In this document: positions 33,676 through 42,308 of the stretch, piece after piece
Layout of the letters: each line of letters starts with the position of its first letter
Numbering within the stretch: position 1 is the first letter of the stretch
Assembly: GCF_000241265.1 (NCBI RefSeq)
Contig: NZ_BAEE01000088.1
Coordinates: 1-64,000 of the forward strand
Source: Gordonia araii NBRC 100433
Lineage (GTDB): Bacteria > Actinomycetota > Actinomycetes > Mycobacteriales > Mycobacteriaceae
Direction: 5' to 3'
Length of the DNA: 64,000 bases
Translations under genes and position numbers: made by a program
The notes under the pieces: generated by a model
The model's database searches: none
What the model was told of the DNA's origin: nothing
What the model saw: the letters and a program-made list of their open reading frames with translations, nothing else

Positions 33676-34548
33676 GTGACCACCCCCGAGAACGAGATCG
33701 AATCAACCGAGGACACCACCTCGGCGGTGGAGGCCACCCCGGAGACCGACGTCGTCGAGTCCGACGCCGTGGATTCGGTCGTCGAGACCGACACCGAGGA
33801 CGACGTCGTCGTCGAATCCGACGAGTCGGAGACGGCTGAGGAAGCCGAGGACACCGCCGATGCCGACGCGACCGACGAGACTGCCTCCGACGACGAGACT
33901 CCGTCCGACGACGAGACTCCCGCCGAGGAGGACCCGGCCGAGGCGATGCGCCGACAGCTGCGGTTCGCGCCCGGCGACTGGTACGTGATCCACTCCTACG
34001 CCGGTTACGAGAACAAGGTGAAGGCCAACCTCGAGACCCGCGTGCAGAACCTGGATCTGGAGGAGTACATCTTCCAGGTCGAGGTGCCGACCGAAGAGGT
34101 CACCGAGATCAAGAACGGCCAGCCGAAGAAGGTCAACCGCAAGGTGCTGCCCGGCTACATCCTGGTCCGGATGGATCTCAACGACGAGTCGTGGGGCGCC
34201 GTGCGCAACACCCCCGGCGTCACCGGCTTCGTCGGTCTGACGTCGCGGCCGTCGCCGCTGACCCTCGACGAGGTGCTCAAGTTCCTGGTGCCGCGCACCG
34301 AGCCGAAGAAGGCCGCCTCCACGAAGGGTGGCGCCGACGTCGCAGCTGCCGCGGCCGCGGCCACCGCTCCGATCGAGGTCGACTTCGAGGTCGGCGAGTC
34401 GGTCACCGTCATGGACGGCCCGTTCGCGACCCTGCCAGCGTCGATCAGCGAGGTCAACGCCGAGCAGCGCAAGGTCAAGGTGCTCGTGTCGATCTTCGGC
34501 CGCGAGACGCCGGTCGAGCTCGGCTTCAACCAGGTCGAGAAGATTTAA
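33676..34548 (+). CDS. nusG: Transcription termination/antitermination factor NusG
   Basis: 290 residues, against about 180 in E. coli, because of a ~90-residue N-terminal extension rich in Asp, Glu, Thr and Ser. Similar acidic extensions exist in other actinobacterial NusG. The NGN domain starts [20 protein letters not shown] (about 101-120) and contains [13 protein letters not shown]. An Ala-rich insertion ([14 protein letters not shown], about 220-233) precedes the KOW domain ([51 protein letters not shown]). Start GTG 33676 has AAAGGAG upstream. It binds RNA polymerase, Rho and ribosomal S10. rplK follows. Confidence 0.96.
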   Translation: MTTPENEIESTEDTTSAVEATPETDVVESDAVDSVVETDTEDDVVVESDESETAEEAEDTADADATDETASDDETPSDDETPAEEDPAEAMRRQLRFAPGDWYVIHSYAGYENKVKANLETRVQNLDLEEYIFQVEVPTEEVTEIKNGQPKKVNRKVLPGYILVRMDLNDESWGAVRNTPGVTGFVGLTSRPSPLTLDEVLKFLVPRTEPKKAASTKGGADVAAAAAAATAPIEVDFEVGESVTVMDGPFATLPASISEVNAEQRKVKVLVSIFGRETPVELGFNQVEKI

Positions 34549-34551
34549 CGA

Positions 34552-34584
34552 CGACGAGCCGGCGCGGCGACCGCGCCCTCGTCG
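34552..34584 (+). terminator. Intercistronic hairpin, nusG-rplK (possible attenuator)
   Basis: CGACGAG (34552-34558) and GGCGCGG (34561-34567) pair with CCGCGCC (34571-34577) and CTCGTCG (34578-34584), leaving a 2-nt bulge and a CGA loop. No U-tract follows, so it may act as a processing or attenuation site rather than a full stop. Confidence 0.45.
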
Positions 34585-34641
34585 CAACAGACTTCCGCGT
34601 ATCCAGCGTGCGCGGATGAGGAAAGAAAAAGGACAAAGAGG

Positions 34642-35076
34642 ATGCCTCCCAAGAAGAAGAAGATCGCCGGGATCATCAAGCTCCAGATCCAGGCGGGCCA
34701 GGCCAATCCGGCTCCGCCGGTGGGTCCGGCGCTGGGTCAGCACAGCGTGAACATCATGGAGTTCTGCAAGGCCTACAACGCGGCGACTGAGAATCAGCGC
34801 GGCAATGTGGTGCCGGTCGAGATCTTCGTGTACGAAGACCGCTCGTTTGACTTCAAGCTGAAGACCCCGCCTGCCGCCAAGCTGCTGTTGAAGGCCGCTG
34901 GTCTGCAGAAGGGCTCCGGCGAGCCGCATGTGAACAAGGTCGGCAAGGTCACCATGGACCAGGTCCGTGAGATCGCCAAGACCAAGGCCGAGGATCTCAA
35001 CGCCAACGACATCGATCAGGCAGCGAAGATCATCGCCGGTACCGCCCGCTCCATGGGCATCACCGTCGAAGGCTGA
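34642..35076 (+). CDS. rplK: 50S ribosomal protein L11
   Basis: 144 residues, the normal L11 size. [42 protein letters not shown] (about 4-45) is the N-terminal domain that binds thiostrepton and the GTPase centre with 23S rRNA. The C-terminal rRNA-binding domain ends [10 protein letters not shown]. It contributes to RelA activation and factor binding. ATG 34642 follows AAAGAGG. rplA is next in the same operon. Confidence 0.97.
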
Positions 35077-35087
35077 CGAAACACCAC

Positions 35088-35108
35088 GCGCCGTCTAGCT
35101 GACGGCGC
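35088..35108 (+). other. Intercistronic hairpin, rplK-rplA
   Basis: GCGCCGTC, TAGCT loop, GACGGCGC. A perfect 8-bp stem with no U-tract. It may be a processing or regulatory structure in the L11-L1 mRNA. Confidence 0.5.
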
Positions 35109-35180
35109 ACACCACCGTGGGAGGGCCGGCTCGGCCCATCAACCACCAACCCGGACATCGTCCGGAGAAGGAACAGAGCA

Positions 35181-35897
35181 ATGGCACAACGAAGCAAGGC
35201 TTACCGCGCCGCAGCGGAGAAGGTCGACAAGGAGAATCTGTACAGCCCGCTGGAGGCTGCTCAGCTCGCCAAGGACACCTCGTCCAAGAACACCGATTCC
35301 ACCGTCGAGGTCGCCATCCGGCTCGGCGTCGACCCCCGCAAGGCCGATCAGCTGGTCCGCGGCACCGTCAACCTGCCGCACGGCACCGGTAAGACGGCGC
35401 GCGTGATCGTGTTCGCCGCCGGTGACAAGGCCACCGAGGCCGCCGCGGCCGGTGCCGACGAGGTGGGCGCCGAGGACCTGATCGAGAAGATCAGCGGCGG
35501 CTGGCTGGAGTTCGACGCGGCGATCGCCACCCCGGACCAGATGGCGAAGGTCGGTCGTATCGCCCGTGTCCTGGGTCCGCGCGGCCTGATGCCGAACCCG
35601 AAGACCGGCACGGTGACTACCGACGTCACCAAGGCGGTCAACGACATCAAGGGCGGCAAGATCAACTTCCGCGTCGACAAGGCAGCCAACCTGCACTTCG
35701 TCATCGGCAAGGCGTCGTTCTCCGCCGAGCAGCTCGCCGAGAACTACGGCGCGGCGTTCGACGAGATCATGCGTGCGAAGCCCTCGGCGGCCAAGGGGCG
35801 ATACGTCAAGAAGGTCACCGTCTCCACGACGACGGGCCCGGGCATCCCGGTCGACCCGCAGGTGACGCGCAACTTCGCCGAGACCGCGCAGGCGTAG
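35181..35897 (+). CDS. rplA: 50S ribosomal protein L1
   Basis: 238 residues. The L1 signature lies in [21 protein letters not shown] (about 129-149), and [29 protein letters not shown] starts domain I. L1 builds the mobile stalk at the E site and in other bacteria represses translation of its own L11-L1 mRNA. The ATG has AAGGAA upstream. A strong terminator follows 23 bp after the stop, ending the secE-nusG-rplK-rplA unit. Confidence 0.97.
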   Translation: MAQRSKAYRAAAEKVDKENLYSPLEAAQLAKDTSSKNTDSTVEVAIRLGVDPRKADQLVRGTVNLPHGTGKTARVIVFAAGDKATEAAAAGADEVGAEDLIEKISGGWLEFDAAIATPDQMAKVGRIARVLGPRGLMPNPKTGTVTTDVTKAVNDIKGGKINFRVDKAANLHFVIGKASFSAEQLAENYGAAFDEIMRAKPSAAKGRYVKKVTVSTTTGPGIPVDPQVTRNFAETAQA

Positions 35898-35920
35898 GTC
35901 TCCGCAAACCCAACGCAACG

Positions 35921-35957
35921 GGACAAACCCCACACCGAAACGGTGTGGGGTTTGTCC
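35921..35957 (+). terminator. Strong intrinsic terminator after rplA
   Basis: Perfect 17-bp stem: GGACAAACCCCACACCG, AAA loop, CGGTGTGGGGTTTGTCC. It lies only 32 bp before the SDR start, so the SDR promoter must be right behind it. Confidence 0.92.
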
Positions 35958-35977
35958 GTTCTGCGGGGTTCGCGCGC

Positions 35978-35983
35978 TACGTT
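35978..35983 (+). promoter_or_regulatory. -10 hexamer TACGTT for the SDR gene
   Basis: TACGTT ends 6 nt before GTG 35990, between the rplA terminator and the gene. Confidence 0.45.
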
Positions 35984-35989
35984 GGCGGG

Positions 35990-36808
35990 GTGGACATCAA
36001 CGATCGGGTAGCAATCGTCACCGGCGCGGCAAGCGGGATCGGCTCCGCGCTGGCGCGGGAACTCGTTCGACGCGGAGCCCGTGTCGTCGTCGCCGATCTC
36101 GACGGCGAAGCCACGGAGGCGACGGCGGCTTCGCTGCCCGAGGGATCAGCCGTCGCGGTCGCCGGCGACACGTCCCGGCCCGCGGTCATCGACGCCCAGA
36201 TCGCAGCCGCGGAGAAGGCATTCGGGCCGGTGGACATGTACTTCGCCAACGCCGGTATCGGGGGCGCTCCCGGCCTCGCCGCCACCGACGACGACTGGAC
36301 GCTGGCCCTCGACGTGAACCTGCTGGCCCATGTACGGGCGGCCCGTGCGCTGGTGCCCGGCTGGGCGGCCAGGGGGAGTGGCTACTTCGTCACCACCGCG
36401 TCCGCGGCCGGGTTGCTCTCCCAGATCGGCTCGGCGACCTATTCGACGACCAAGCACGCCGCGGTCGGATTCGCCGAGTGGCTGTCGATCACCTACGGCG
36501 ACGAGGGTGTCGGCGTCAGCTGCGTCTGTCCGATGGGCGTCGACACGGCGTTGTTGCGCCCCGACCGCGAGGTGAGCGCCGAGGAGGCGCTGATGCTGCA
36601 CACCGTCGAATCGGCCGGTGAGGTGCTGACGCCTGAAAACGTGGCGAGCGCGGTGCTCGACGCCGTCGAGCAGGGGCGTTTCCTGGTGTTGCCGCACCCG
36701 GAAGTGCTCGACATGTACCGGGGCAAGGGTGCCGACTACGGCCGCTGGATCGGCGGGATGCGACGACTGCAGCACGGTATGCGCGAAGCGTTGTCCGGCG
36801 ACGCATGA
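35990..36808 (+). CDS. Short-chain dehydrogenase/reductase
   Basis: 272 residues of classical SDR type. The cofactor motif is VTGAASGIGSALA (about 10-22), the acidic VVVADLDGEA (about 34-43) favours NAD(H), FANAGIGG is at about 86-93, and the catalytic Ser and YSTTK lie in TTASAAGLLSQIGSATYSTTKHAAVGFAEW (about 138-167). Substrate unknown; the family covers alcohols, steroids and acyl compounds. The GTG start is supported by TACGTT 6 nt upstream. It stands alone after the ribosomal operon. Confidence 0.88.
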   Translation: MDINDRVAIVTGAASGIGSALARELVRRGARVVVADLDGEATEATAASLPEGSAVAVAGDTSRPAVIDAQIAAAEKAFGPVDMYFANAGIGGAPGLAATDDDWTLALDVNLLAHVRAARALVPGWAARGSGYFVTTASAAGLLSQIGSATYSTTKHAAVGFAEWLSITYGDEGVGVSCVCPMGVDTALLRPDREVSAEEALMLHTVESAGEVLTPENVASAVLDAVEQGRFLVLPHPEVLDMYRGKGADYGRWIGGMRRLQHGMREALSGDA

Positions 36809-36847
36809 CGCGCGGACGCGGCAGCGGGAACCGAACGCGGCGCCGAA

Positions 36848-36853
36848 TAGTCT
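36848..36853 (+). promoter_or_regulatory. -10 hexamer TAGTCT for the DUF2786 gene
   Basis: TAGTCT ends 7 nt before ATG 36861, in a short AT-richer patch. Confidence 0.45.
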
Positions 36854-36860
36854 AAGAAGT

Positions 36861-37685
36861 ATGCGCGACGACAAGACGCTCGCCCGGATCGCGGCCCTGC
36901 TGCGCCAAGCCGAGGGCACCGACAACGAGCACGAGGCCGAGACGTTCATGGCCGCTGCCCAGCGGCTGGCGACCGCGGCCTCGATCGACTTGGCCCTCGC
37001 CCGCGCACACGACCCCGCGGCCCGTCAGCGCGTCACCCCGGTCGCGAGACAGATCACCATCGGCGAGGCGGGCAAACGCGGGCTGCGGACCTACGTCCAG
37101 CTGTTCGTCGCCGTAGCGCGCGCCAACGACGTCACCGTCGACGTCGCCCATAACTCGACCTTCGTCCTCGCCTACGGGTTCGACACCGACATCGACACGA
37201 CCGAGGCGCTGTACACCTCCTTGCTCATCCAGATGGTCGCCGCCAGCGACGCCTACCTGAAGTCCGGGGAGTACAAGGGGGAGCGGGCCGCCCGGGTGGT
37301 CCGGCGCGGCCGGGGGTTGACGTCGCGCCGCGTCGTCGAGCACACGCCGCTCTCGCCGATCACCGCTCGGCTCAACTTCCAATCGGCATTCGCCGAGCGC
37401 GTCGGGACGCGCCTGACCGCGGCGCGCGACGAGGCCCGCGCGGACGCGCAGGCACGTGAGGACGACGCGGGGGAGCACTCCACTGCGGTCGCGTTGCGCC
37501 ACAAGGAGGTCGAGGTGACGAACTTTTACACCGAGCAGTCCACGGCCCGCGGAAGCTGGCGGGCGGCGCGTGCGGGCGCCGGCTACTCGGAGGCGGCCCG
37601 CCGGGCCGGGGATCGCGCCGGGCGCCGGGCGCGGCTGGGCGAGCAGTCGCGCCTCGGCGGTGCGCGCGGCGCCCTCGACGGCTGA
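36861..37685 (+). CDS. DUF2786 domain protein
   Basis: 274 residues. The N-terminal DUF2786 domain is clear: RDDKTLARIAALLRQAEGTDNEHEAETFMAAAQRLATAASIDLALA (about 2-47). A central region (AYGFDTDIDTTEALYTSLLIQM) and an Arg/Ala-rich C-terminus (RAGDRAGRRARLGEQSRLGG) follow. DUF2786 proteins are widespread and uncharacterised; some phage and SprT-linked members hint at DNA or metal-related roles. The next gene, only 10 bp away, is a HELAHH metalloprotein; the two form a conserved actinobacterial pair and probably work together. Confidence 0.78.
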   Translation: MRDDKTLARIAALLRQAEGTDNEHEAETFMAAAQRLATAASIDLALARAHDPAARQRVTPVARQITIGEAGKRGLRTYVQLFVAVARANDVTVDVAHNSTFVLAYGFDTDIDTTEALYTSLLIQMVAASDAYLKSGEYKGERAARVVRRGRGLTSRRVVEHTPLSPITARLNFQSAFAERVGTRLTAARDEARADAQAREDDAGEHSTAVALRHKEVEVTNFYTEQSTARGSWRAARAGAGYSEAARRAGDRAGRRARLGEQSRLGGARGALDG

Positions 37686-37695
37686 GACCGCGCCG

Positions 37696-38196
37696 ATGGC
37701 GTCGCGTCCCCCCGACCGGCAGCGCAGCGCGGTCTACGCGGCCGAGCGGATGGTGCTCGGACTCTTCGACAACGTCGGGTCGACCCGGGCCGCCACGATC
37801 GGCGGCACGAACCTCACCTTGCCGGCCGAAGCCAAGTTCGCGTCTCTCGACTCGATCCGCCGCTACGTCGACGGCGTCCTGTCTTTGCCGGCCGTGATCG
37901 ATCGGTTTCCCCGCGCGACGGTCCCCGTCCGGGCGCGCGCGCGCCGCGGGGTGAAGGCCGCGACCTATGAGGCCGGCGAGGGCGGCGGGGTGATAGCGAT
38001 CCCCGAATCCGCAAGTGGCAGATGGGCGTTGCGGGAACTCGTCGTCCTGCACGAACTGGCGCACCATCTCGACGATTCCGGCGAGGCCGCGCACGGATCG
38101 CCGTTCCGCGGTGTTCTCGTCGACCTGGTCGAGGCGGCCCTCGGCCCGGAGGCGGCGTTCGCGTATCGAGTGATCTTCGGGGAATCCGGATTGTAG
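37696..38196 (+). CDS. TIGR04338-type putative zinc metallohydrolase
   Basis: 166 residues. VVLHELAHHLDDSGEAAHGSPFRGVLVDLVEAALG (about 117-151) holds an HExxH zinc site, with a downstream HGSPFR that may give the third ligand, as in SprT-like proteases. The domain size and sequence resemble the TIGR04338 family. No signal peptide is present, so it is cytoplasmic. The ATG is 10 bp after the DUF2786 stop, so they are one operon. Substrate unknown; a SprT/Spartan-like role is only a structural analogy. Confidence 0.78.
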   Translation: MASRPPDRQRSAVYAAERMVLGLFDNVGSTRAATIGGTNLTLPAEAKFASLDSIRRYVDGVLSLPAVIDRFPRATVPVRARARRGVKAATYEAGEGGGVIAIPESASGRWALRELVVLHELAHHLDDSGEAAHGSPFRGVLVDLVEAALGPEAAFAYRVIFGESGL

Positions 38197-38250
38197 GTCG
38201 ATTGACCCACTATGGTTGAGCCGCAGAACACAAATAGTGACGGCATGTGA

Positions 38251-38278
38251 TTGCCGACACAAAGCCGGGTGATACCGT
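38251..38278 (+). promoter_or_regulatory. Promoter candidate for mce locus 1
   Basis: TTGCCG (38251-38256), a 16-bp spacer, TACCGT (38273-38278), about 37 bp before the first gene. The preceding region 38200-38250 is AT-richer than its surroundings. I see no KstR-type TNNAACNNGTTNNA site. Confidence 0.4.
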
Positions 38279-38314
38279 AGTCCGGAAATTCCGCGCCGCT
38301 ATCGACCGAAGGGG

Positions 38315-39184
38315 GTGAGTACCGCCGTGGGCGTTCCCGCCAGCTATCAACCGTCCGGCTTTCGCTGGGCGTATCGGCTCTACGACTCGCTCCTCAGGGC
38401 GATCGCGAACGTCGGGCACTTCCTCTCCTTCGCCTACTACGCGGTCCGGTACGCCCCGCAGGCGATGTGGCGGTTTCGCGGCCAGACGATTCGCACCGTC
38501 ACCGACCTGGCATGGGGCCGCGGCGCGATCATCGTCGGCGGAGGCACCGCGCTGGTGATGGCGGTGCTCGGCCTCGCCGCCGGGGCGACGGTCGCCATCG
38601 TCGCGCACGGCACGCTCAGCATGCTCGACCTCGGACCGGTCGCCGGCGGTGTCGCGTCCTACGCGATCACCCGGGAGTTCGCTCCGCTGCTCGCCGCCCT
38701 CGGATTCGCCGTACAGGCCGGATGCCGGATGACGGCGGAGATCGGGTCGATGCGCATCAGCGAGGAGATCGACGCGTTGGAGGTCGTCGGCGTCCACTCG
38801 ATCGGCTTCGTCGTGTCGACCCGAGTGATCGCCGGCATCATCACGATCCTGCCGACCTTCCTCATCGCGACCCTTGCCGCCTACCTGTCCAGCGCGTTCG
38901 TCGTGCAGACCCGCGGGGAATCGGCAGGCGCCTACAAGCACTACTTCAACCAGTTCATCAACTTCCCCGACCTCGTGTTCGCGACGTTGAAGGTCGCGAT
39001 CTTCATCATCGTGATCATCGTCATCCACTGCTACAAGGGCTACTTCGCGGCGGGTGGGCCGGAGGGCGTCGGGGTGGCTTCTGGCCGCGCGATTCGCGCC
39101 AGCCTCGTCGCCATCGTGGCGCTCGATCTCGTGCTCACACTAATCTTCTGGGGCTTCAACTCCCCGTTCGTGTTCCGGGGGTGA
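38315..39184 (+). CDS. yrbEB: YrbEB-type Mce permease (locus 1, first gene)
   Basis: 289 residues of the MlaE/YrbE permease family with about six helices. The permease loop is YAITREFAPLLAALGFAVQAGCRMTAEIGSMRISEEIDALEVVGV (about 114-158), carrying the EExDAL coupling motif that docks to the ATPase. The C-terminal HCYKGYFAAGGPEGVGVASGRAIRASL is of the B type, as in the second permease of locus 2. Normally a yrbEA gene precedes it; here none does. The A-type partner is at the far end of the locus (46345). GTG 38315 has GAAGGGG upstream. mceA starts 6 bp after the stop. Confidence 0.9.
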   Translation: MSTAVGVPASYQPSGFRWAYRLYDSLLRAIANVGHFLSFAYYAVRYAPQAMWRFRGQTIRTVTDLAWGRGAIIVGGGTALVMAVLGLAAGATVAIVAHGTLSMLDLGPVAGGVASYAITREFAPLLAALGFAVQAGCRMTAEIGSMRISEEIDALEVVGVHSIGFVVSTRVIAGIITILPTFLIATLAAYLSSAFVVQTRGESAGAYKHYFNQFINFPDLVFATLKVAIFIIVIIVIHCYKGYFAAGGPEGVGVASGRAIRASLVAIVALDLVLTLIFWGFNSPFVFRG

Positions 39185-39190
39185 TGGGAG

Positions 39191-40225
39191 ATGCCAGATT
39201 TTCGCGCACCGGGTATGGCCGCTGACCGCGGCACGTACCTGAGCCGCGCCGTCTTCGCGATCATCGGCGCCGTCGTCGTGACTATCGCCGCGGTCGCCAT
39301 CTCGACGGCCCTGCCCGACGACGCTCTCCGCATCCGGATGCACACCGACACCCTCGCCGGAGGCATCGAGGAGGGCACCGGCGTCGTGGTGAACGGCTCG
39401 GAGATCGGCCTGGTGCGGTCGGTCGCCGCCAACAACGGCGGCTATGTGCTCGACCTCGAACTCGACAAGAACCGGCTGACCGACCCCGGCATACTCACGA
39501 CGACGACGCGCCTGAGCTACGCGCCCAAGAACCTCTTCGGCATCTCCGCGGTCGTCCTCAACAGCGAACCGGGCGGCGATCCGATCGCCAGCGGCGGCGA
39601 GTTCTTCCCGGATACGCCGGTCGACGCCACGCTGACCGCGCTGCTGCGCCAGCTCAGCGATATGCAGGACAAGGCCTTCGACCCGTACGTCAGCGATCTG
39701 CTCGCCAAAGCCGACCGCGCCTCGATGGCCTTCATGCCCGTGCTGGAGATCCTCGGTCGGCTCACCGGCCTCGTGGTCGAGACCGAGTCGATTCCGGCCG
39801 AGGTCTCGCTGCCGCAGCTGACCGGTCTGGTCGGCGGGCTGCCCGACAGCCTGCGGCAGATCCTTCCGTCGGTGAACAAGGTCCTCGACTGGCCGGAGGC
39901 ACGCAAGGGCGGCACCGAATATCTGGAGCGCATGCGCAAGGGCTTCGATCACGCCACCAACACCACGATGGGCAGCCTGGGGCGGCTGCTCGGCCCGGCG
40001 GCCGTCGGGCAGCTCATGCCGCTCATGAAGGACGTGCTGCCGCTGCTTGAGCGGATCCTGGAGAGTTCGCCCAACGCGCGCAAGAACGGGCTGCAGATCC
40101 GCCAGCTGATCTACAACCTCGACCGCGCGCTGCCCAAGGTCGGCGGGCGCCCGGTGCTCAAGGTCGACGTGGTGCTGCGCGGTATGCCCGGCCCGGTCGC
40201 CGGACTGACGGGAGGAGTGCGGTGA
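39191..40225 (+). CDS. mceA: MceA-like MCE-domain protein (locus 1)
   Basis: 344 residues. An N-terminal membrane anchor (about 19-41) is followed by the MlaD/MCE domain (about 45-130: RMHTDTLAGGIEEGTGVVVNGSEIGLVRSV). A helical tail with several amphipathic stretches runs to about 310. It is shorter than the 444-residue MceA of locus 2 because the disordered, Pro-rich C-terminus is missing. MCE subunits form a hexameric tunnel that carries lipid across the envelope. The ATG is in tight spacing to yrbEB and the stop overlaps mceB by 4 bp. Confidence 0.87.
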   Translation: MPDFRAPGMAADRGTYLSRAVFAIIGAVVVTIAAVAISTALPDDALRIRMHTDTLAGGIEEGTGVVVNGSEIGLVRSVAANNGGYVLDLELDKNRLTDPGILTTTTRLSYAPKNLFGISAVVLNSEPGGDPIASGGEFFPDTPVDATLTALLRQLSDMQDKAFDPYVSDLLAKADRASMAFMPVLEILGRLTGLVVETESIPAEVSLPQLTGLVGGLPDSLRQILPSVNKVLDWPEARKGGTEYLERMRKGFDHATNTTMGSLGRLLGPAAVGQLMPLMKDVLPLLERILESSPNARKNGLQIRQLIYNLDRALPKVGGRPVLKVDVVLRGMPGPVAGLTGGVR

Positions 40226-41247
40226 CCACGGCCAAGCGGGCGCTGATCTACCTCATTGTTTTCGCCATCGTCGCGATCGGCGGCGGAATCTTCGTCACCA
40301 ACGGAATCCTCCGTCCCGTGCAGGGTGCCGATGCGGAGTACACCGCCGACTTCACCAACGTCTCCGGCCTTCGCGTCGGCAACGACGTGCGCCGACTCGG
40401 CACCCGCGTCGGCAAGGTGACCGCCGTCGATCTGCACCGGGAAGAGGATTCGGAGAACACGATCGCCCGGGTGAAGTTCACTCTCGCCCAGGGCGAGGAA
40501 CTCTTCGGCGACACCCGATTGGCCATCCGCTACCTGAACCTCACCGGGATCCGCTACCTGGACCTGCAGCAGCAGGCCCGGTCGGGTTCGCCGCTGGCGC
40601 CGGGTGCGACGGTCGGGTTGAGTTCGACGACCCCATCCTTCGACATCACGCAGGTCTTCCACGGTCTCGCGCCGGTGTTCGCGGTGATGGACGCCGACGA
40701 CATCAACCGATTCGCCGAGGGCATGCTGGCGATCGTGGAGGGCGACGGCTCGGGCTTCGCCGAGACGATCGGCTCGCTCACGAAGGTCCTCGGCCTGGTC
40801 AACGAGCAATCCGAAGTCGTCGACACGCTGGTCGACAACATGAGCGTGCTGTCGCGCGCGATTCACGGCAATTCGCGCTACATCGACCCGATGATCAACT
40901 ACATCCAGCGGTTCGGGAACATCCTGATCGCCAAGGCGGCCGACCTGCGGAACTTCGGCGACCAGACCGGCGCGGTGATCGCCAGCCTCGACGACGTGCT
41001 GGGCGCGATGGGCTTCGAGCCCAACGATTCACCGGGATTCAACGACCTCGTCCGCCAGTTCATGCCCATCGGCGAGGCGGTCGTCGGAATCCTGGCACTG
41101 ACTCCCGGGCTGCTCGCCGCGGTCAACTCCGTGCTGCCGCCGGCGGGAACGAACGCGTCGATGCAGTGCTCCAAAGGCCAGGCGCCGGTGCCGGCCAATC
41201 TCAAGCTGTTCCTCCGCGGATCGCAGGTGACGCTATGTCGGCGCTAG
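40222..41247 (+). CDS. mceB: MceB-like MCE-domain protein (locus 1)
   Basis: 341 residues. Anchor helix at about 9-27, MCE domain about 33-125 with DFTNVSGLRVGNDVRRLGTRVGKVTAVD and RLAIRYLNLTGIRYLDLQ, which is the MceB-type ending of the domain. The helical region (about 145-270) is followed by a Cys-containing end (MQCSKGQ...VTLCRR) typical of MceB, where two Cys may pair. GTG start overlaps the mceA stop (GTGA); mceC overlaps its last 13 bp. Confidence 0.9.
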   Translation: MTTAKRALIYLIVFAIVAIGGGIFVTNGILRPVQGADAEYTADFTNVSGLRVGNDVRRLGTRVGKVTAVDLHREEDSENTIARVKFTLAQGEELFGDTRLAIRYLNLTGIRYLDLQQQARSGSPLAPGATVGLSSTTPSFDITQVFHGLAPVFAVMDADDINRFAEGMLAIVEGDGSGFAETIGSLTKVLGLVNEQSEVVDTLVDNMSVLSRAIHGNSRYIDPMINYIQRFGNILIAKAADLRNFGDQTGAVIASLDDVLGAMGFEPNDSPGFNDLVRQFMPIGEAVVGILALTPGLLAAVNSVLPPAGTNASMQCSKGQAPVPANLKLFLRGSQVTLCRR

Positions 41248-42308
41248 ACGAGAACACCGAGACGAAGGCCGCCGGCCGCGGATGGTCGCCTCGGGCGCTG
41301 CTGCGGCGACTGTCCGATCGGCCCGCCATGTCCAATGCGCAGCGCGAACGCATGGAGATGCGGTGGGGGATCGCCAGCGCCGTCGTCCTCCTCGTCATGG
41401 GCCTGGTGGCGGCGGGCATCTATGTCTTCACGCCCGGTCAGGCACGGCTGACGGCCCAGTTCGACGAGGCGGGTCAGATCAAAGCGGGCGACAGTGTCCG
41501 TGTCGCCGGGGTGCCGGTCGGCACCGTCAAGAAGGTCACGCTCGCCGACGACCATGTCGTCGTCGAGATGTCGGTCGCCCGGGACGTGTTCATCGGCGAG
41601 GATTCGCGGGCCGACGCCAAGATGCTGACCGTCGTCGGCGGAAATTTCATCGACATCACCTCGGCGGGCAACGAGCGCCTGCGCGACAAGCCCATCGCGA
41701 AGGACAACACGTCGGTGCCGTACTCGCTGACGAAGACCTTCTCGCTGGCCCAGCCGAAGATCGAGGCCATCGACGCCGCGCCGCTGCGCAAGACGCTGGT
41801 GCAGGTGCAGGAGGGATTCGCGGCCAACCCGGGCGCGCTCAAGCGCAACCTGTCGGTCATGCAGTCGATGCTGACCAACCTGAACAACAGGCAGGACGAG
41901 TTCGGCACGATGCTGTCGCTGGCCGCCGAATACACCCAGTCGATCAACGTCAGCGGCGACATCCTGACCGCACTCGGCCGCAACCTCGCCGATTTCGTCA
42001 CCGAGTTCGAGAGCTACGGCACGCGACTCTCCTACGCGTTCCAGCGCTTGGCCGACCTGCTCGAACGGGTCAAGGGCATCCTGCTCGAATACGACACGAC
42101 CATCGATCCGCTGGTGCGCCAGGTGGACGCGATAGGGCGCAAGTTCGGTCCGCTGCTGGAGCGCTACGAGCCGATGATCAAACAGGGCCGCGACCTCATC
42201 AAGCGGTTGCAGTCGATGGTCGGGCCCGACGGGTCGATTCGCGTCGACCAGTCGAACATCGTGCTGTCGACCGACTACTGCATGCCGGTCCCGGGGGTGA
42301 AGTGCTGA
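41235..42308 (+). CDS. mceC: MceC-like MCE-domain protein (locus 1)
   Basis: 357 residues. A 45-residue charged cytoplasmic head and a helix at about 47-70 precede the MCE domain (QARLTAQFDEAGQIKAGDSVRVAGVPVGTVKKVTLADDHVVVEM, about 71-114). A long helical tail ends with a short Cys pair (DYCMPVPGVKC). ATG 41235 is chosen because it fits the family N-terminus and starts inside mceB. The ATG of mceD overlaps its stop (TGATG), so translation is coupled. Confidence 0.9.
   Translation: MSALDENTETKAAGRGWSPRALLRRLSDRPAMSNAQRERMEMRWGIASAVVLLVMGLVAAGIYVFTPGQARLTAQFDEAGQIKAGDSVRVAGVPVGTVKKVTLADDHVVVEMSVARDVFIGEDSRADAKMLTVVGGNFIDITSAGNERLRDKPIAKDNTSVPYSLTKTFSLAQPKIEAIDAAPLRKTLVQVQEGFAANPGALKRNLSVMQSMLTNLNNRQDEFGTMLSLAAEYTQSINVSGDILTALGRNLADFVTEFESYGTRLSYAFQRLADLLERVKGILLEYDTTIDPLVRQVDAIGRKFGPLLERYEPMIKQGRDLIKRLQSMVGPDGSIRVDQSNIVLSTDYCMPVPGVKC

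Noticed and set aside
38197..38314. KstR-type cholesterol operator before mce locus 1
   Set aside because: I looked for TNNAACNNGTTNNA in this region and in 52598-52888 and did not find it, so no claim is made that either locus imports sterols.
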